Shown: positions 16,600 to 25,707, counted from the first letter of the stretch. The stretch: DNA of 64,000 bases from an uncultured Treponema sp. (GCF_945873775.1 NZ_CAMCEC010000006.1:1-64000), one strand, 5' to 3'. Notes: a model not told the origin generated them from the letters alone. Made by a program: numbers and translations.

Positions 16600-17676
16600 T
16601 CAAAAATAATCATAAATCGCCGCATAAATATCATTTCTTGCAGCTATATTAATATCGGTAAATTTAATGTACAGCACAAATGTTTTTTCGTCTACGGATT
16701 TTTTTGTCTTTACAATAAGACCTTGCGCCTGATGCTCAATAAGTCCCGGCAGCTTAAAATAAAGCTGAATGTACTGATTCTTTGAAATTGGAAGCCCGCA
16801 TGAAATTTTGCATCCTCCTGCGGAAATATCAATGAATGTTCCCATGTACTTTTTTTGCTGAACTTCAAATTTTGTTTTTCGGCCGGCTTTAATTTCCTTT
16901 ACTGCGGAAAAAAGGCATTCTATGTTTGTTCCCTGCCGCTTTGTCATTCGCTTTTGTATTACTTTGAGCGTTGAAGAATGCGTTATAAGAAGCAGCTCTT
17001 TTCCGTTTGGAATATCTTCGTAGCGCGCCGCCATTACAACGCATTGGTAAAGCATTCCTGTCGCAGAAGAAAAATTTATCATAAACCTTGAAAGAGGCTT
17101 GGGCTTGCAATTTTTTAGTTCCGCAGAAATTTCTATATAAAAACCTTCTGGCGTGTTCTTTTGAACTGTTGCGTCGTGCGGAATGCGGTTTTCATCTAAA
17201 ACTCTTATTTGCTGTCCGGGTCTTAAATATTTTGTAGAAGTTATGGAATGTTTTCTGTCGTAAAGTTTTTCAAGCTTGTATCTTAACGAAAACAAAACTG
17301 AAATTTTTTCTTCGTTCCGCGGATTCTGTGCATTCATTCTTTGGAATTCGGATTTAAAAAGATTTTGCATTTCATTTTCTGAACGGTAAGAAAACTGAAT
17401 GTTGCGCGCATGATGTGTTTTGCAGATGCTCCATAGCAGTTTTCTTTCTGTGCTGTCAAGATTTGCTTCGTGCGCAATTTTTCTTACATCTGAAAATTTT
17501 GTTTCCCGGTTTTTGTTTGCTTCAATCCATTTTTTTGTTTTTGTGAATGACTTGTATTTTAAATATAAAAAATACAAAACCGCAAGAACTACGGCAATAA
17601 TAATAAAAAACGCGACAAAAGAATATACGAATCCGCCTGAAGCAAGACGTGCTTCAATAGGTGAGCCTGTGTCCAT
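16600..17676 (-). CDS. Membrane-anchored PilZ-domain protein (c-di-GMP receptor)
   Basis: This 358-residue protein has one transmembrane helix at residues 17-39, an extended cytoplasmic region, and a C-terminal PilZ domain. Two c-di-GMP-binding motifs are visible: RMTKR (RxxxR) near residue 242 and DISAGG (the D/NxSxxG motif) near residue 280. The middle part (about 150-240) resembles the YcgR N-terminal domain that precedes PilZ in flagellar brakes. It lies in the same run as fliD and the flagellins, so a role in controlling motility in response to c-di-GMP is likely but inferred. The start is the ATG at 17676; its ribosome site is weak. Confidence 0.82.
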   Translation of the reverse strand: MDTGSPIEARLASGGFVYSFVAFFIIIAVVLAVLYFLYLKYKSFTKTKKWIEANKNRETKFSDVRKIAHEANLDSTERKLLWSICKTHHARNIQFSYRSENEMQNLFKSEFQRMNAQNPRNEEKISVLFSLRYKLEKLYDRKHSITSTKYLRPGQQIRVLDENRIPHDATVQKNTPEGFYIEISAELKNCKPKPLSRFMINFSSATGMLYQCVVMAARYEDIPNGKELLLITHSSTLKVIQKRMTKRQGTNIECLFSAVKEIKAGRKTKFEVQQKKYMGTFIDISAGGCKISCGLPISKNQYIQLYFKLPGLIEHQAQGLIVKTKKSVDEKTFVLYIKFTDINIAARNDIYAAIYDYF

Positions 17677-17681
17677 AAGAT

Positions 17682-18281
17682 TTACTTTTTGAGGCCGTCC
17701 TCTATGGCCTTTGCAATAAGCTCAAGACGCGGCGCAATTTCGTATTCGCACAAGTCTCCTGAAGTTACAGTGTCTTTTGTTTCAAGCGACTGCTCAAAGT
17801 CTGCTGCAATCGGCGCAAACTCTTCAAAAAATTCTGTAACGCTTTTTCCATCTATTACAATGCTTGAATAAACTTCCGGGAACAATGCGCTTAAAGCCGC
17901 TGTATGGCAAAAGTCATCAATTGCTTCTGCAAGCTCCGCTATTACAGTGTTTGCTTCTTTGTCCTTTCCGCCTTGAAGCGCAACTGGAACTTCTGGAAGC
18001 TTTTTTGCAAGCGAAGAAAATTTGTCTTTTGATTTTCCAAGTGAATCGATTACGTCCTGCTTGCTTAAAACTGTAAGCTCGATTTTTGTATTTTCTTCAA
18101 GCGGAGTTTTTGAAGCCTCATCAAAATCGTCTGCAAGAACTTTTTTTCCGTTTAGAAAAATACCGATTGTTGTGGCTTCGCTTTTTTCAGCTTCTTTTTC
18201 AAATGACTTTAAAACTTCGCCTACAGTTTTTTCATCTTCAAGCGTAATGTCTATTTTTTCACCGTTTACAAAAAGTTCCAT
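17682..18281 (-). CDS. Conserved hypothetical with ubiquitin-like N-terminus
   Basis: This 199-residue acidic cytoplasmic protein has no signal peptide. TAGGAG lies 7 bases before the ATG. The first 75 residues (MELFVNGEKIDITLEDEKTV, later FLNGKKV and TKIELTVL) look like a beta-grasp fold. The remainder is helical and very rich in Glu, Ala and Ser. It lies 9 bases after fliD and before the PilZ gene on the same strand, so it may be a flagellar accessory protein. I recall an equivalent gene after fliD in other treponemes, but no function is known to me. Confidence 0.65.
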   Translation of the reverse strand: MELFVNGEKIDITLEDEKTVGEVLKSFEKEAEKSEATTIGIFLNGKKVLADDFDEASKTPLEENTKIELTVLSKQDVIDSLGKSKDKFSSLAKKLPEVPVALQGGKDKEANTVIAELAEAIDDFCHTAALSALFPEVYSSIVIDGKSVTEFFEEFAPIAADFEQSLETKDTVTSGDLCEYEIAPRLELIAKAIEDGLKK

Positions 18282-18290
18282 GATTTTCTC

Positions 18291-20375
18291 CTATCTGTTT
18301 CTACCGTTATTTTGATTTGAAAAATTCTGCATTGTGGACTGCTGGCTTTCAAGGCTGTTTAGAGTGCCTTCCATGTTTGCATATTTCCGTCTTAAATCAG
18401 CTTCTTTTCTGTCAAGCTGGGTCTGAAGCCGAGTGATTTTTGAATTTGAGTTTTTTATCTGCGTTTCAAGTGAATTTGTTTTTGATGAAATTATTCCTCC
18501 TGACTGAACCCAGGAAGTAAGCTGCCTGTCAATCTTGTACCCGATTCCATCATCAATAATCAAGTCTCCGTCGGAATCGTAGCCAAATAAATTTTTTATC
18601 TGATTCAAATTTGACTTTAAGCTTTCATCAAGTTTTTTTTCATCAACTTCAAGATAGCCGCGCATCTGCGAAGGACTGTAGCCTCTTGCGCCTCCGCTCG
18701 CATTTGTAGAAACTCCAATCTGCGAAAGCATTGTAACGGATGCGTCATCAGAAAACCTGTAGTTTGAAGAAACAATCTGCTGCAAAGATGACTTTCCGTT
18801 TGTAAGAGAAAAATCCCCTTGGAACATTCCAAGCCGCTCGTATGCTTTGTCCTGCTCGTCAGAAGAAAGGTAGTCAAGCTCGGAAACAATTTCAGGTTTA
18901 TTAATAGAAAGAATATTCATTTCTGCAACTGCCTGATTGTATTTGCCCACAAAAGTTATAATCGCGTCCTTTGCGGATTCTGTGTCCGGCTCAATTTTTA
19001 TGTTCGCGGGCTTTTCTGTTTTTTCATGGACGTGCAGGGTAACATTTGGAACTATGTCGTCAATGTCGTTTGTCGGTCGGCTGATTGTGATTCCTTCATA
19101 TTTTAGCTTTGCGTCCTGCGCTGTTGAAATTGCGTTTCTTGGCTCAAATCCAAGCGATTTTTTTTCGTCAAAGCAGAGCGGGGCGGTCATTGAAATTTCT
19201 TTGCCTGTGTTTGAATTTCTTACAACAAGCGACTGAGCGTTTGGAAAGTCTGAAACGCTTACGGAAACTTTTGTTTTTCCGCTTGAATCTTTTGAAAAAT
19301 ATTTTGCGTCTACAGGCTTTTCGTTTCCGTCTGAATCTTTTATAAAAAACACTTGGCTGCTTGAAATTTCAACTGGCTGCGATTTTTGCTCCTGCTGTTC
19401 TTGCGCCGGCGGAAGAGTGGAATCGCTTGGGTTATTGAATACGCTGATTCCTTCATAAGTAACGCTCAAGGGAGTCGGAAGCTCAAGGCTTTCTTTTGGG
19501 AGCTGGACAGTTTCTTCTGTTATGTCTTGCACTTTTTTTTCAGTGAATGAGAATTCTATTTTTCCAGAGCTGCTTTTTCTTATTGAAGACGGAAGATCAA
19601 GCTCAAATCCGCCTCTTGGCTCTATTGTAATGTCGTTACCGCTTGCCTTTACTTTGCTTTTTGAAATTGCCGGAATCTTTTCCTGGTGGATTTCGTCTTT
19701 TGTTTCCGGCGTTTTTGCAGAAAGTGAAGAATATTTTAAAGTTGTGGTTTCAGATTTTGCAGAGGAAATCATGCCGGTTTTTTTTGCAAAGTCAAGTGCT
19801 TGTTTTTCAAATACAAGGCGGTTTTCTTCGCCTGTCTTTAAGCTTTCAATTAAAAGTGATTTTTTATTTGAGCTTACACCAATTAGGCTTGCTTTTATTG
19901 TGTCGTTTCCGCGGCGGTTCAAGGCAGTAACAAAGTCGTTGAGTTTTCCGCCTTTCCAGTTAAAGTCGATTTTTTTTTCTCCAACGGAATAAGTGTATTT
20001 TCCCGGGGCTACCTGCATATCGCTGTCTATTTCATCGCTTAAAAATCTGTCTGATGCGGCTGGCTGAAGAACTTCTATTTTAAATGAGCCGAATTCCGCT
20101 TCTCGTCCAGCATCGGCAGTTACCGCGTATTCTTCCGAAGATGAAGAAATTCTATTGCTGAATGGATTTTCAAAAGAGTAGAGGCTTTTTACGCTATCGC
20201 GCAGAGAAGACATTTTCTGGTTGACTCCACGCCAGGCATCTTGCTGTTTTTTATACGTCTCAAGATTGGACTCCTCACGCTTTAAAGGAATCCGCTCGAC
20301 TTCCATTAAGGATTCAACGAGATCATTTGTTTTGTATTTGTCGCTTACGCCTGGTATGTTCAGTCCGTCTGCCAT
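18291..20375 (-). CDS. fliD: Flagellar filament cap protein FliD (HAP2)
   Basis: This 694-residue protein has a FliD N-terminal domain (GVSDKYKTNDLVESLMEVERIPL, then a coiled-coil with DAWRGVNQKMSSLRDSVKSL). The C-terminal domain has ARGYSPSQMRGYLEVDEKKLDESL, LFGYDSDGDLIIDDGIGYKID, and a terminal coiled-coil (ITRLQTQLDRKEADLRRKYANME). FliD caps the filament tip and folds exported flagellin. It is longer than the 450-500 residues of enteric FliD; the extra length lies in the middle (about 230-460), which is Ser/Glu/Lys-rich. Its start codon overlaps the flaG stop by one base. Confidence 0.93.
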   Translation of the reverse strand: MADGLNIPGVSDKYKTNDLVESLMEVERIPLKREESNLETYKKQQDAWRGVNQKMSSLRDSVKSLYSFENPFSNRISSSSEEYAVTADAGREAEFGSFKIEVLQPAASDRFLSDEIDSDMQVAPGKYTYSVGEKKIDFNWKGGKLNDFVTALNRRGNDTIKASLIGVSSNKKSLLIESLKTGEENRLVFEKQALDFAKKTGMISSAKSETTTLKYSSLSAKTPETKDEIHQEKIPAISKSKVKASGNDITIEPRGGFELDLPSSIRKSSSGKIEFSFTEKKVQDITEETVQLPKESLELPTPLSVTYEGISVFNNPSDSTLPPAQEQQEQKSQPVEISSSQVFFIKDSDGNEKPVDAKYFSKDSSGKTKVSVSVSDFPNAQSLVVRNSNTGKEISMTAPLCFDEKKSLGFEPRNAISTAQDAKLKYEGITISRPTNDIDDIVPNVTLHVHEKTEKPANIKIEPDTESAKDAIITFVGKYNQAVAEMNILSINKPEIVSELDYLSSDEQDKAYERLGMFQGDFSLTNGKSSLQQIVSSNYRFSDDASVTMLSQIGVSTNASGGARGYSPSQMRGYLEVDEKKLDESLKSNLNQIKNLFGYDSDGDLIIDDGIGYKIDRQLTSWVQSGGIISSKTNSLETQIKNSNSKITRLQTQLDRKEADLRRKYANMEGTLNSLESQQSTMQNFSNQNNGRNR

Positions 20376-20752
20376 TAAATCATTTCATCAAAAAGTACAC
20401 CGATGGCATGTTTCATTCTTGCCTGAATTCTCTGTATATCTTTTGACGGTATTTCCCGGATAATTTCGTTTGTTGATGCGTCTACAACAGTTACAACAAC
20501 TCTGTTGAGCTCGTCATTTACATTGAAATGCAGTTTGTGGCCTGTAACAATGTCTGAAAGCCGCTGAAGCTCCTGCACTGACGCTTCCAAATCTGCCTGG
20601 CTAGCCTCAAAATTTTGAAGCACTTCCGAAGCTGAATTTGGCAAAGTTCCTTTTACAGAAACTTTTGCCTCTCCTTTTTGCGGAGAGAAAGCGCTGTAGA
20701 CTTGCTGGCCATCCATTGCCATTGTCTGACCATTCATACTGATTGTATTCAT
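20375..20752 (-). CDS. flaG: FlaG-family flagellar protein
   Basis: The 125-residue product begins at the ATG at 20752, 8 bases after a strong AGGAGG. An ATG two codons upstream is only 2 bases from that site. The C-terminal domain HFNVNDELNRVVVTVVDASTNEIIREIPSKDIQ is the FlaG signature; the N-terminal 50 residues are low-complexity. FlaG proteins affect filament length in other bacteria, and the gene typically precedes fliD, as here, where the stop and start overlap (TAATG). It lies downstream of flaB, behind a probable terminator. Confidence 0.88.
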   Translation of the reverse strand: MNTISMNGQTMAMDGQQVYSAFSPQKGEAKVSVKGTLPNSASEVLQNFEASQADLEASVQELQRLSDIVTGHKLHFNVNDELNRVVVTVVDASTNEIIREIPSKDIQRIQARMKHAIGVLFDEMI

Positions 20753-20773
20753 GGACATTTCCTCCTGAAAAAT

Positions 20774-20815
20774 AAAAAGAAGAGAGGGGAAGGGGGCGCA
20801 CCCCTCCTCGCTCTT
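20774..20815 (-). terminator. GC-rich hairpin with T-rich tail after flaB
   Basis: On the minus strand a GGGG-TGCG-CCCC hairpin, extended by purine/pyrimidine arms, is followed by CTTCTTTTTATTTTT. It lies between the flaB stop (20897) and the flaG ribosome site, so it could end most flagellin transcripts while letting some continue into flaG-fliD. Confidence 0.55.
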
Positions 20816-20896
20816 ACGTGCTTGCTGTCTAAAAGAAGACATCCAGATTTCTCTTATTCAGAAAACACGGTTACAGCTTACGCCGTTATTCTAATA

Positions 20897-21751
20897 CTAC
20901 TGGAGCAAAGCCAATACATTCTGTGACTGGCTGTTTGCCTGAGCAAGCATTGCTGTTCCTGACTGTGCAAGAATAGAATTCTTTGTGTACTCAACCATTG
21001 CAGATGCCATGTCAGTGTCGCGGATTCCTGATTCTGCGCCCTGCATATTTTCTGCTGCAACAGCGATACCGTTAGAAGCCATTTCAAAGCGGTTCTGGTA
21101 TGCGCCAAGGTCTGCTCTCTGGCGTGAAACTGATTTAAGAGCTGCGTCAATTGCTCCGATAGCCATGTTAGCTGTATCTGGAGTAGAGATGCTTATCTGT
21201 TCGTCAGTACCCTGAGTTCCCTTAAGACCAAGAGCCTGTGCTGTCATTGTTCCAATGAAAGCTGTTACTCTCTGATCCATGTTAGCGCCAACCTGGAATG
21301 TCATTACATTGTTTGTTACAGAATTCTCTGCAAAACGTCCTGTAAGAAGGTTCATTCCATTGAACTGAGCCTGTGAAGCAATGCGATCTACTTCTGCTAC
21401 AAGCTGAGAAACTTCAACCTGAATCTGCATGCGGTCTTCATCGCTGTAGATTCCGTTTGCAGACTGAACTGAAAGCTCGCGGATTCTCTGAAGAATGTCT
21501 GTAGTTTCCTGCAAGTATCCTTCTGTTGCCTGAATGAAAGAAACTCCGTTCTGAATGTTTCTGTTAGCCTGATTGAGTCCGCGGATCTGGCTGCGCATCT
21601 TTTCAGATACTGCAAGTCCTGAAGCGTCGTCTCCAGCGCGGTTGATTCTTTCGCCTGAGCTGAGTTTTTCAATGTTGCCCATCAACTGGGAATTAGTAAC
21701 TCCCAATGTGCGGTTTGCAAACATTGAGCTCATGTTGTGATTAATGACCAT
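20897..21751 (-). CDS. flaB: Flagellar core filament protein FlaB (copy 1)
   Basis: The 284-residue flagellin begins [17 protein letters not shown] at the ATG at 21751, with GGAGG 8 bases upstream. Longer readings start in the leader and are rejected. The N-terminal helix ([22 protein letters not shown]) and C-terminal helix ([21 protein letters not shown], ending VLALLQ) are strongly conserved. Between them is only a short variable part, as in spirochaete core flagellins, which polymerise inside the periplasm and are exported without a signal peptide. It is about 60-65% identical by eye to the copy at 22102-22962. The long structured leader suggests post-transcriptional control. Confidence 0.95.
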   Translation of the reverse strand: MVINHNMSSMFANRTLGVTNSQLMGNIEKLSSGERINRAGDDASGLAVSEKMRSQIRGLNQANRNIQNGVSFIQATEGYLQETTDILQRIRELSVQSANGIYSDEDRMQIQVEVSQLVAEVDRIASQAQFNGMNLLTGRFAENSVTNNVMTFQVGANMDQRVTAFIGTMTAQALGLKGTQGTDEQISISTPDTANMAIGAIDAALKSVSRQRADLGAYQNRFEMASNGIAVAAENMQGAESGIRDTDMASAMVEYTKNSILAQSGTAMLAQANSQSQNVLALLQ

Positions 21752-21800
21752 AATAATGTCCTCCATGAATCGTACATAATGCATCATGCAAAATGCCCGT

Positions 21801-21858
21801 CTGTAAAGGCTTTCCGCTGGTTTTTGCGCCCCCGGCGGAAGTTTTAGACCTTTTACAG
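21801..21858 (-). promoter_or_regulatory. Two-tier stem-loop in the flaB copy 1 leader
   Basis: On the minus strand the outer arms (21849-21858 and 21801-21809) read CTGTAAAAGG and CCTTTACAG. Nested inside are TTCCGCCGG (21832-21840) and CCAGCGGAA (21812-21820), around a loop of 11 bases. The structure ends about 50 bases before the start codon. I saw no convincing sigma28 promoter upstream of it, so the true leader length is unknown. Confidence 0.55.
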
Positions 21859-22055
21859 CAGGAACCGTTGCTTTTATTTCCCTTGTAAAAAATTTAAGCA
21901 ACCGTCTATGCTGTTACAGACAATCATGGAAAACAGAATTTTCAAAGATCAGCTTCTAAAACGAAGCAAAGCCGTGTCTAAAAGCACAGCTGGTTTTGCG
22001 GGAAAGATCCAATTAAAGAAAGCAAAGTTGAAGAGTAAATCAAACCTGCAAACGG

Positions 22056-22085
22056 CAAAGAGCATAGAAAACTCCATGCTCTTTG
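22056..22085 (-). terminator. 10-bp perfect hairpin after flaB copy 2
   Basis: CAAAGAGCAT and ATGCTCTTTG (exact complements, 10-base loop) lie 16 bases beyond the flaB stop at 22102. The following minus-strand tract is only moderately T-rich, so termination may be leaky. The rest of 21859-22055 has no gene and no other feature I can support. Confidence 0.6.
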
Positions 22086-22101
22086 TATTCAGTATATCAC
22101 A

Positions 22102-22962
22102 CTATTGGAGCAAAGACAAGACGCTTTGTGACTGGCTGTTAGCCTGAGCGAGCATTGCAATTCCAGACTGTGACAATACCTGGTTCTTGGTGAATTCTAC
22201 CATCGCAGAAGCCATGTCTGTATCGCGGATTCTTGATTCAGATGCCTGTGTATTTTCAGCGGCAATATCAAGTCCCTTTACAGCATAGTCAAGGCGGTTC
22301 TGGTATGCGCCAAGGTCTGCTCTCTGCTTGTTGATGATTTTAAGAGCTTCATCAAGAGTTCCGATTGCGCGGTTGGCATCACTTGGAGCCGCAATTGTCA
22401 TAACTTCTTCAGTTCCAATTTCTCTCATTCCAAGAGCCGCAGCTGTCATAGTTCCAATGAAAACAGACATACGCTGATCCATGTTTGCGCCGATGTGGAG
22501 CCACATAGAAGCTGTAGGAGTGTTTTCTCCAGTAGCCTGTGCAAATCTTCCTGTGAGCATGTTCATACCGTTGAACTGCGCTTGGGAAGCGATGCGGTCT
22601 ACTTCTGCTACGAGCTGGCTTACTTCAACCTGAATCTGCATTCTGTCTTCATCTGAATAAATTCCGTTTGAAGCCTGAACTGCAAGTTCGCGGATGCGCT
22701 GAATGATGTCTGTAGTTTCCTGCAAATATCCTTCAGTTGTCTGAATGAAGCTGATTCCGTTTGCTGCGTTTCTTGAAGCCTGGTTCAATCCGCGGATCTG
22801 AGATCTCATTTTTTCAGAAACTGCGAGTCCTGAAGCGTCGTCTCCAGCGCGGTTGATTCTCTGGCCAGAAGAAAGTTTCTCCATGTCCTTTGTGAGTGAA
22901 CCCTGAGTTACTCCTAAAGAACGGTTTGAAAACATTGCGGACATGTTGTGGTTGATGACCAT
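22102..22962 (-). CDS. flaB: Flagellar core filament protein FlaB (copy 2)
   Basis: The 286-residue flagellin begins [17 protein letters not shown] at the ATG at 22962, six bases after GGAGGA. It shares the conserved terminal helices with copy 1 ([43 protein letters not shown]; ending VLSLLQ) and differs mainly around residues 175-215. Treponemes carry several FlaB proteins in one filament. Transcription probably starts at a sigma28 site at 23118-23145, giving a leader of about 150 bases that can fold into two hairpins. The order on the strand is this gene, copy 1, flaG, fliD. Confidence 0.95.
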   Translation of the reverse strand: MVINHNMSAMFSNRSLGVTQGSLTKDMEKLSSGQRINRAGDDASGLAVSEKMRSQIRGLNQASRNAANGISFIQTTEGYLQETTDIIQRIRELAVQASNGIYSDEDRMQIQVEVSQLVAEVDRIASQAQFNGMNMLTGRFAQATGENTPTASMWLHIGANMDQRMSVFIGTMTAAALGMREIGTEEVMTIAAPSDANRAIGTLDEALKIINKQRADLGAYQNRLDYAVKGLDIAAENTQASESRIRDTDMASAMVEFTKNQVLSQSGIAMLAQANSQSQSVLSLLQ

Positions 22963-22985
22963 ATTTTTCCTCCATGGAATTATAA

Positions 22986-23059
22986 AGACCAAATCCTTTC
23001 GGTCTAAAGCTGTAAAAGACTACATCTGTATTACAAGGCTACATCTGCAATCTTTTACA
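22986..23059 (-). promoter_or_regulatory. Two hairpins in the flaB copy 2 leader; candidate CsrA target
   Basis: The distal hairpin pairs TGTAAAAGA (23051-23059) with TCTTTTACA (23011-23019). The proximal one pairs AGACC (23001-23005) with GGTCT (22986-22990) around GAAAGGATTT, so an AGGA is displayed in the loop. The next GGA is the Shine-Dalgarno GGAGGA, 23 bases on. Two GGAs, one in a loop and one at the ribosome site, are the known layout of a CsrA-repressed leader such as Bacillus hag. Confidence 0.55.
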
Positions 23060-23117
23060 TTGAATAGCCTGACTGATGTCTTCTACGAAGTTGAACAGTC
23101 ATGGTTTTTCAATATAC

Positions 23118-23145
23118 TTATCGGCACAACGGAGACTTAACTTTA
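23118..23145 (-). promoter_or_regulatory. Sigma28 (FliA) promoter of flaB copy 2
   Basis: On the minus strand TAAAGTTA (23138-23145), a 12-base spacer and a perfect GCCGATAA (23118-23125) match the sigma28 consensus. Known treponemal flaB genes have this type of promoter. The start of the next gene region (23156) lies just upstream. Confidence 0.8.
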
Positions 23146-23155
23146 GCGATTTTTT

Positions 23156-24211
23156 TTAACTTTTTATGATTTTTTTTAGGATTTCAGCGGAATTTTTGTA
23201 AGTGTATTTTTCAAGGATTGGTTCAGGGGATTCTGTTTCTTCCATTAAAAGCTCATTTAAGTTGCAGTCCGTGTTGTCCCATTCAATGTAATGGGCGGAA
23301 TTTCCGTATATTTCAGGAAGACTTGCTGATTTTGAAACTATTATTTTTGTCTTGCAGGAAAGGGCTTCAAGCGGCGGAATTCCAAATCCTTCATAATAAG
23401 AAGGAAAAACAAACGCCTTGCAGTTTTCCATCAGCGATTTTACTTGTCCGTCTGTTACATAGCCTAAAAGTGTTACATTCGGAAGTCTCTGCAGGTCTTC
23501 AAGCTCCTTTGGAACAAGCCCGGATATTGCCTTTCCAGAAACCGCAAACTTTTCCTGTGGATTTTTTTTTGCGTAAGATGCAATCCATTTAAGATTTTTG
23601 CGCTTTGAAAGGCTTCCGAGTGTAAAGTAAAAACCGCCTTTTTCAATCTGCGAAAACTTTTCAAATATGGAATTGTCAGCTTCTATTGACTTAAAGTGAT
23701 CCCAGCCGTTTGGAACAATTTCTATTCTCTCTGGCGAAACTTTGTATGCTTTTAGAATCCGTTCTTTGCTGAACTGCGAAACCGTTATGATTTTTTTTGC
23801 GTTTTTTGCTATGTTCCAGTAGCTTAGGCGGCAGTAAAGCCTTATGAGTTTGTCCTTGAACGTTTTAAAGTCCTGTGGAAAATCCTTTGCGTAAATGTCA
23901 TGTATAAAAGAAAATCCGCAGTTTTTTCCAAGCGGGGCAGTGTTTGAAAAGTTAAGTCCGGTTGCCTTTAGTTTTTTACAGGCTGCGGAAAAAGTTCCCA
24001 TGTCCCACAGCGGAAAGCTCTTTATGCTTTTTTTTGCCATGATGATTTTAATATTTTTGTATTCTGGAACTGACTTTGCATTTGCAGGAGCATAAAGCGC
24101 AATGTTGTCTTCTTTTGAAACGATTAAGTCCAGCTGCTTGCAAGTTTCCCAGGCGAATCTTTCAATTCCTGTGAGGTTTCTGCAAAGAAAGTTTCCGTTT
24201 ATTAAAATCAT
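23156..24211 (-). CDS. Glycosyltransferase, family 4 (GT-B)
   Basis: This 351-residue cytoplasmic protein has the GT4 donor-site motif PSYYEGFGIPPLEAL near residue 275 (the EX7E glutamates) and VPNGWD near residue 170. The N-terminus has the LTGIERFAWE segment seen in mannosyl- and rhamnosyl-type transferases. It should add a sugar from a nucleotide donor to a surface glycan or lipid carrier. It starts 9 bases after ugd on the same strand. Since ugd makes UDP-glucuronate, the pair probably contributes to a surface polysaccharide. Donor and acceptor cannot be read from sequence. Confidence 0.82.
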   Translation of the reverse strand: MILINGNFLCRNLTGIERFAWETCKQLDLIVSKEDNIALYAPANAKSVPEYKNIKIIMAKKSIKSFPLWDMGTFSAACKKLKATGLNFSNTAPLGKNCGFSFIHDIYAKDFPQDFKTFKDKLIRLYCRLSYWNIAKNAKKIITVSQFSKERILKAYKVSPERIEIVPNGWDHFKSIEADNSIFEKFSQIEKGGFYFTLGSLSKRKNLKWIASYAKKNPQEKFAVSGKAISGLVPKELEDLQRLPNVTLLGYVTDGQVKSLMENCKAFVFPSYYEGFGIPPLEALSCKTKIIVSKSASLPEIYGNSAHYIEWDNTDCNLNELLMEETESPEPILEKYTYKNSAEILKKIIKS

Positions 24212-24220
24212 CTTTAAGCC

Positions 24221-25405
24221 TTAGTCGCGCGAATACAAATCTCTTGTGTAGACTTTTTCTTTTACGTCTGCAAGCTCAGGCGACATTCTGTTTGAAACAA
24301 TTACATCGCAGTTTTTCTTGAATTCCTCAAGATTCTTGATTACTTTTGAACCGAAAAATTCTTCTTCCTTATAAGAAGGCTCGTAAACAACTACAGGAAT
24401 TCCCTTTGCTTTTACGCGCTTCATAATCCCCTGAATTGAGCTTTGTCGGAAATTGTCGCTGTTTGCTTTCATTGTAAGGCGGAAAACTCCCACAACTTTT
24501 GGCTTTTTTGCGATAATCTGTTCTGCAATGAAGTCCTTGCGTGTTGAATTTGAATCTACAATCGCATGGATTAAATTCTGCGGAACATCTTTGTAGTTTG
24601 CAAGAAGCTGCTTTGTATCTTTTGGAAGACAGTAGCCGCCGTACCCGAACGAAGGATTGTTGTAGAAGTCTCCGATTCTTGGATCTAGGCAGATTCCTTC
24701 TATAATAGATTTTGTGTCCAGACCGCGCACTTCCGCATAAGTGTCCAGCTCGTTGAAATATGCGACTCTCAAGGCAAGATATGTGTTTGCAAAAAGCTTG
24801 ATTGCCTCTGCTTCTGTGCAGTTTGGATAAAGAATCCTGATGTCTTCTTTGATTGCGCCTTCTTTTAAAAGAGAAGCGAACTGCTGGGCTTTTTCTTTTA
24901 ATTCCGGCTGTTCTTTTGGAAAACTTACAACGATTCTTGACGGATAAAGGTTGTCATAAAGAGCGTGTCCTTCGCGCAAAAATTCCGGGGAAAAGAGAAG
25001 ATTTTTTATTCCCATTTCCGCGCGGATTTTTTCAGTGTATCCGACTGGAATTGTAGACTTTATTACAACTGTTGCTTCAGGATTTATTTCTTTTACAAGT
25101 TTTAGAACCGCTTCAACAGAAGAAGTGTCAAAGTAGTTTTTTTCTGGGTCGTAGTTTGTTGGAGTTGAAATAATGATAAAGTCAGCGTCCTTGTAGGCGA
25201 GGTTTGCATCTGTTGTGGCTGTAAGGTTGAGTTTTTTGTTTGCAAGGTATTCTTCAATTTCCTTGTCCACAATTGGAGACTTTTTGCTGTTTATTAAGTC
25301 AACTTTAGTCTGAATTATATCTGTTGCGAAAACTTCATTGTGCTGCGAAAGCAAAATTGCGTTTGAAAGTCCTACGTATCCTGTTCCTGCTACTGCTATT
25401 TTCAT
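24221..25405 (-). CDS. ugd: UDP-glucose 6-dehydrogenase
   Basis: The 394-residue product begins [16 protein letters not shown] (Rossmann NAD site) at the ATG at 25405, seven bases after GGAGG. Further hallmarks are STPTNYD and [29 protein letters not shown] near residue 140, and the catalytic loop [15 protein letters not shown] with the nucleophilic Cys near residue 253. It oxidises UDP-glucose twice with NAD to UDP-glucuronate. UDP-ManNAc dehydrogenase is a close alternative, but the YPSR and DTSSVE forms fit Ugd better. It is followed by a glycosyltransferase. Confidence 0.88.
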   Translation of the reverse strand: MKIAVAGTGYVGLSNAILLSQHNEVFATDIIQTKVDLINSKKSPIVDKEIEEYLANKKLNLTATTDANLAYKDADFIIISTPTNYDPEKNYFDTSSVEAVLKLVKEINPEATVVIKSTIPVGYTEKIRAEMGIKNLLFSPEFLREGHALYDNLYPSRIVVSFPKEQPELKEKAQQFASLLKEGAIKEDIRILYPNCTEAEAIKLFANTYLALRVAYFNELDTYAEVRGLDTKSIIEGICLDPRIGDFYNNPSFGYGGYCLPKDTKQLLANYKDVPQNLIHAIVDSNSTRKDFIAEQIIAKKPKVVGVFRLTMKANSDNFRQSSIQGIMKRVKAKGIPVVVYEPSYKEEEFFGSKVIKNLEEFKKNCDVIVSNRMSPELADVKEKVYTRDLYSRD

Positions 25406-25452
25406 TCTTTCCTCCAAATAAAGCAAGATTTCAGATTTTATGTTTTACTGTC

Positions 25453-25522
25453 ATTATCGGGCTTGACCTGATAATCTATGAAAAGTTGCATTGGATCGCC
25501 GTGTCAAGCACGGCGATGACAG
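25453..25522. repeat. Pair of TCAAG-loop palindromes in opposite orientation
   Basis: The first unit (25453-25475) is a reverse-orientation copy, with ATTATCGGG, CTTGA, CCTGATAAT and GTC before it. The second (25495-25517) has arms ATCGCCGTG and CACGGCGAT around TCAAG and is followed by GACAG. The arms differ between units but each stays nearly self-complementary. Confidence 0.85.
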
Positions 25523-25556
25523 TTTATAAAAAATAGAAATCCAAGTTAAATAGGCA

Positions 25557-25585
25557 AAAAAAAAGACCTTAGAAAACCTAAGGTC
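25557..25585 (-). terminator. Terminator of tRNA-Gly
   Basis: On the minus strand GACCTTAG and CTAAGGTC pair around a 5-base loop and are followed by a run of T. Confidence 0.9.
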
Positions 25586-25589
25586 CGAG

Positions 25590-25662
25590 AGCGGCAGAAG
25601 GGAGTCGAACCCTCGTCTCCAGCTTGGAAGGCTGGGGTAATAAGCCGTTATACGACTGCCGC
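25590..25662 (-). tRNA. tRNA-Gly (anticodon TCC)
   Basis: The 73-base gene has a 7-bp acceptor stem (GCGGCAG / CTGCCGC), the anticodon stem CCAGC / GCTGG around CTTCCAA (anticodon TCC, reading GGA and GGG), and the T-arm GAGGG-TTCGACT-CCCTT. The CCA end is not encoded. It resembles bacterial glyT. Confidence 0.95.
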
Positions 25663-25678
25663 ATTGCTTATGTTTGAT

Positions 25679-25707
25679 ATATTATAGTTTATAAAAAAAA
25701 ATGTCAA
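25679..25707 (-). promoter_or_regulatory. Promoter of tRNA-Gly
   Basis: On the minus strand TTGACA (25702-25707) and TAATAT (25679-25684) are 17 bases apart; an overlapping TATAAT (25681-25686) has a 15-base spacer. Bases 25708-25855 are AT-rich with no other feature seen. Confidence 0.65.
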
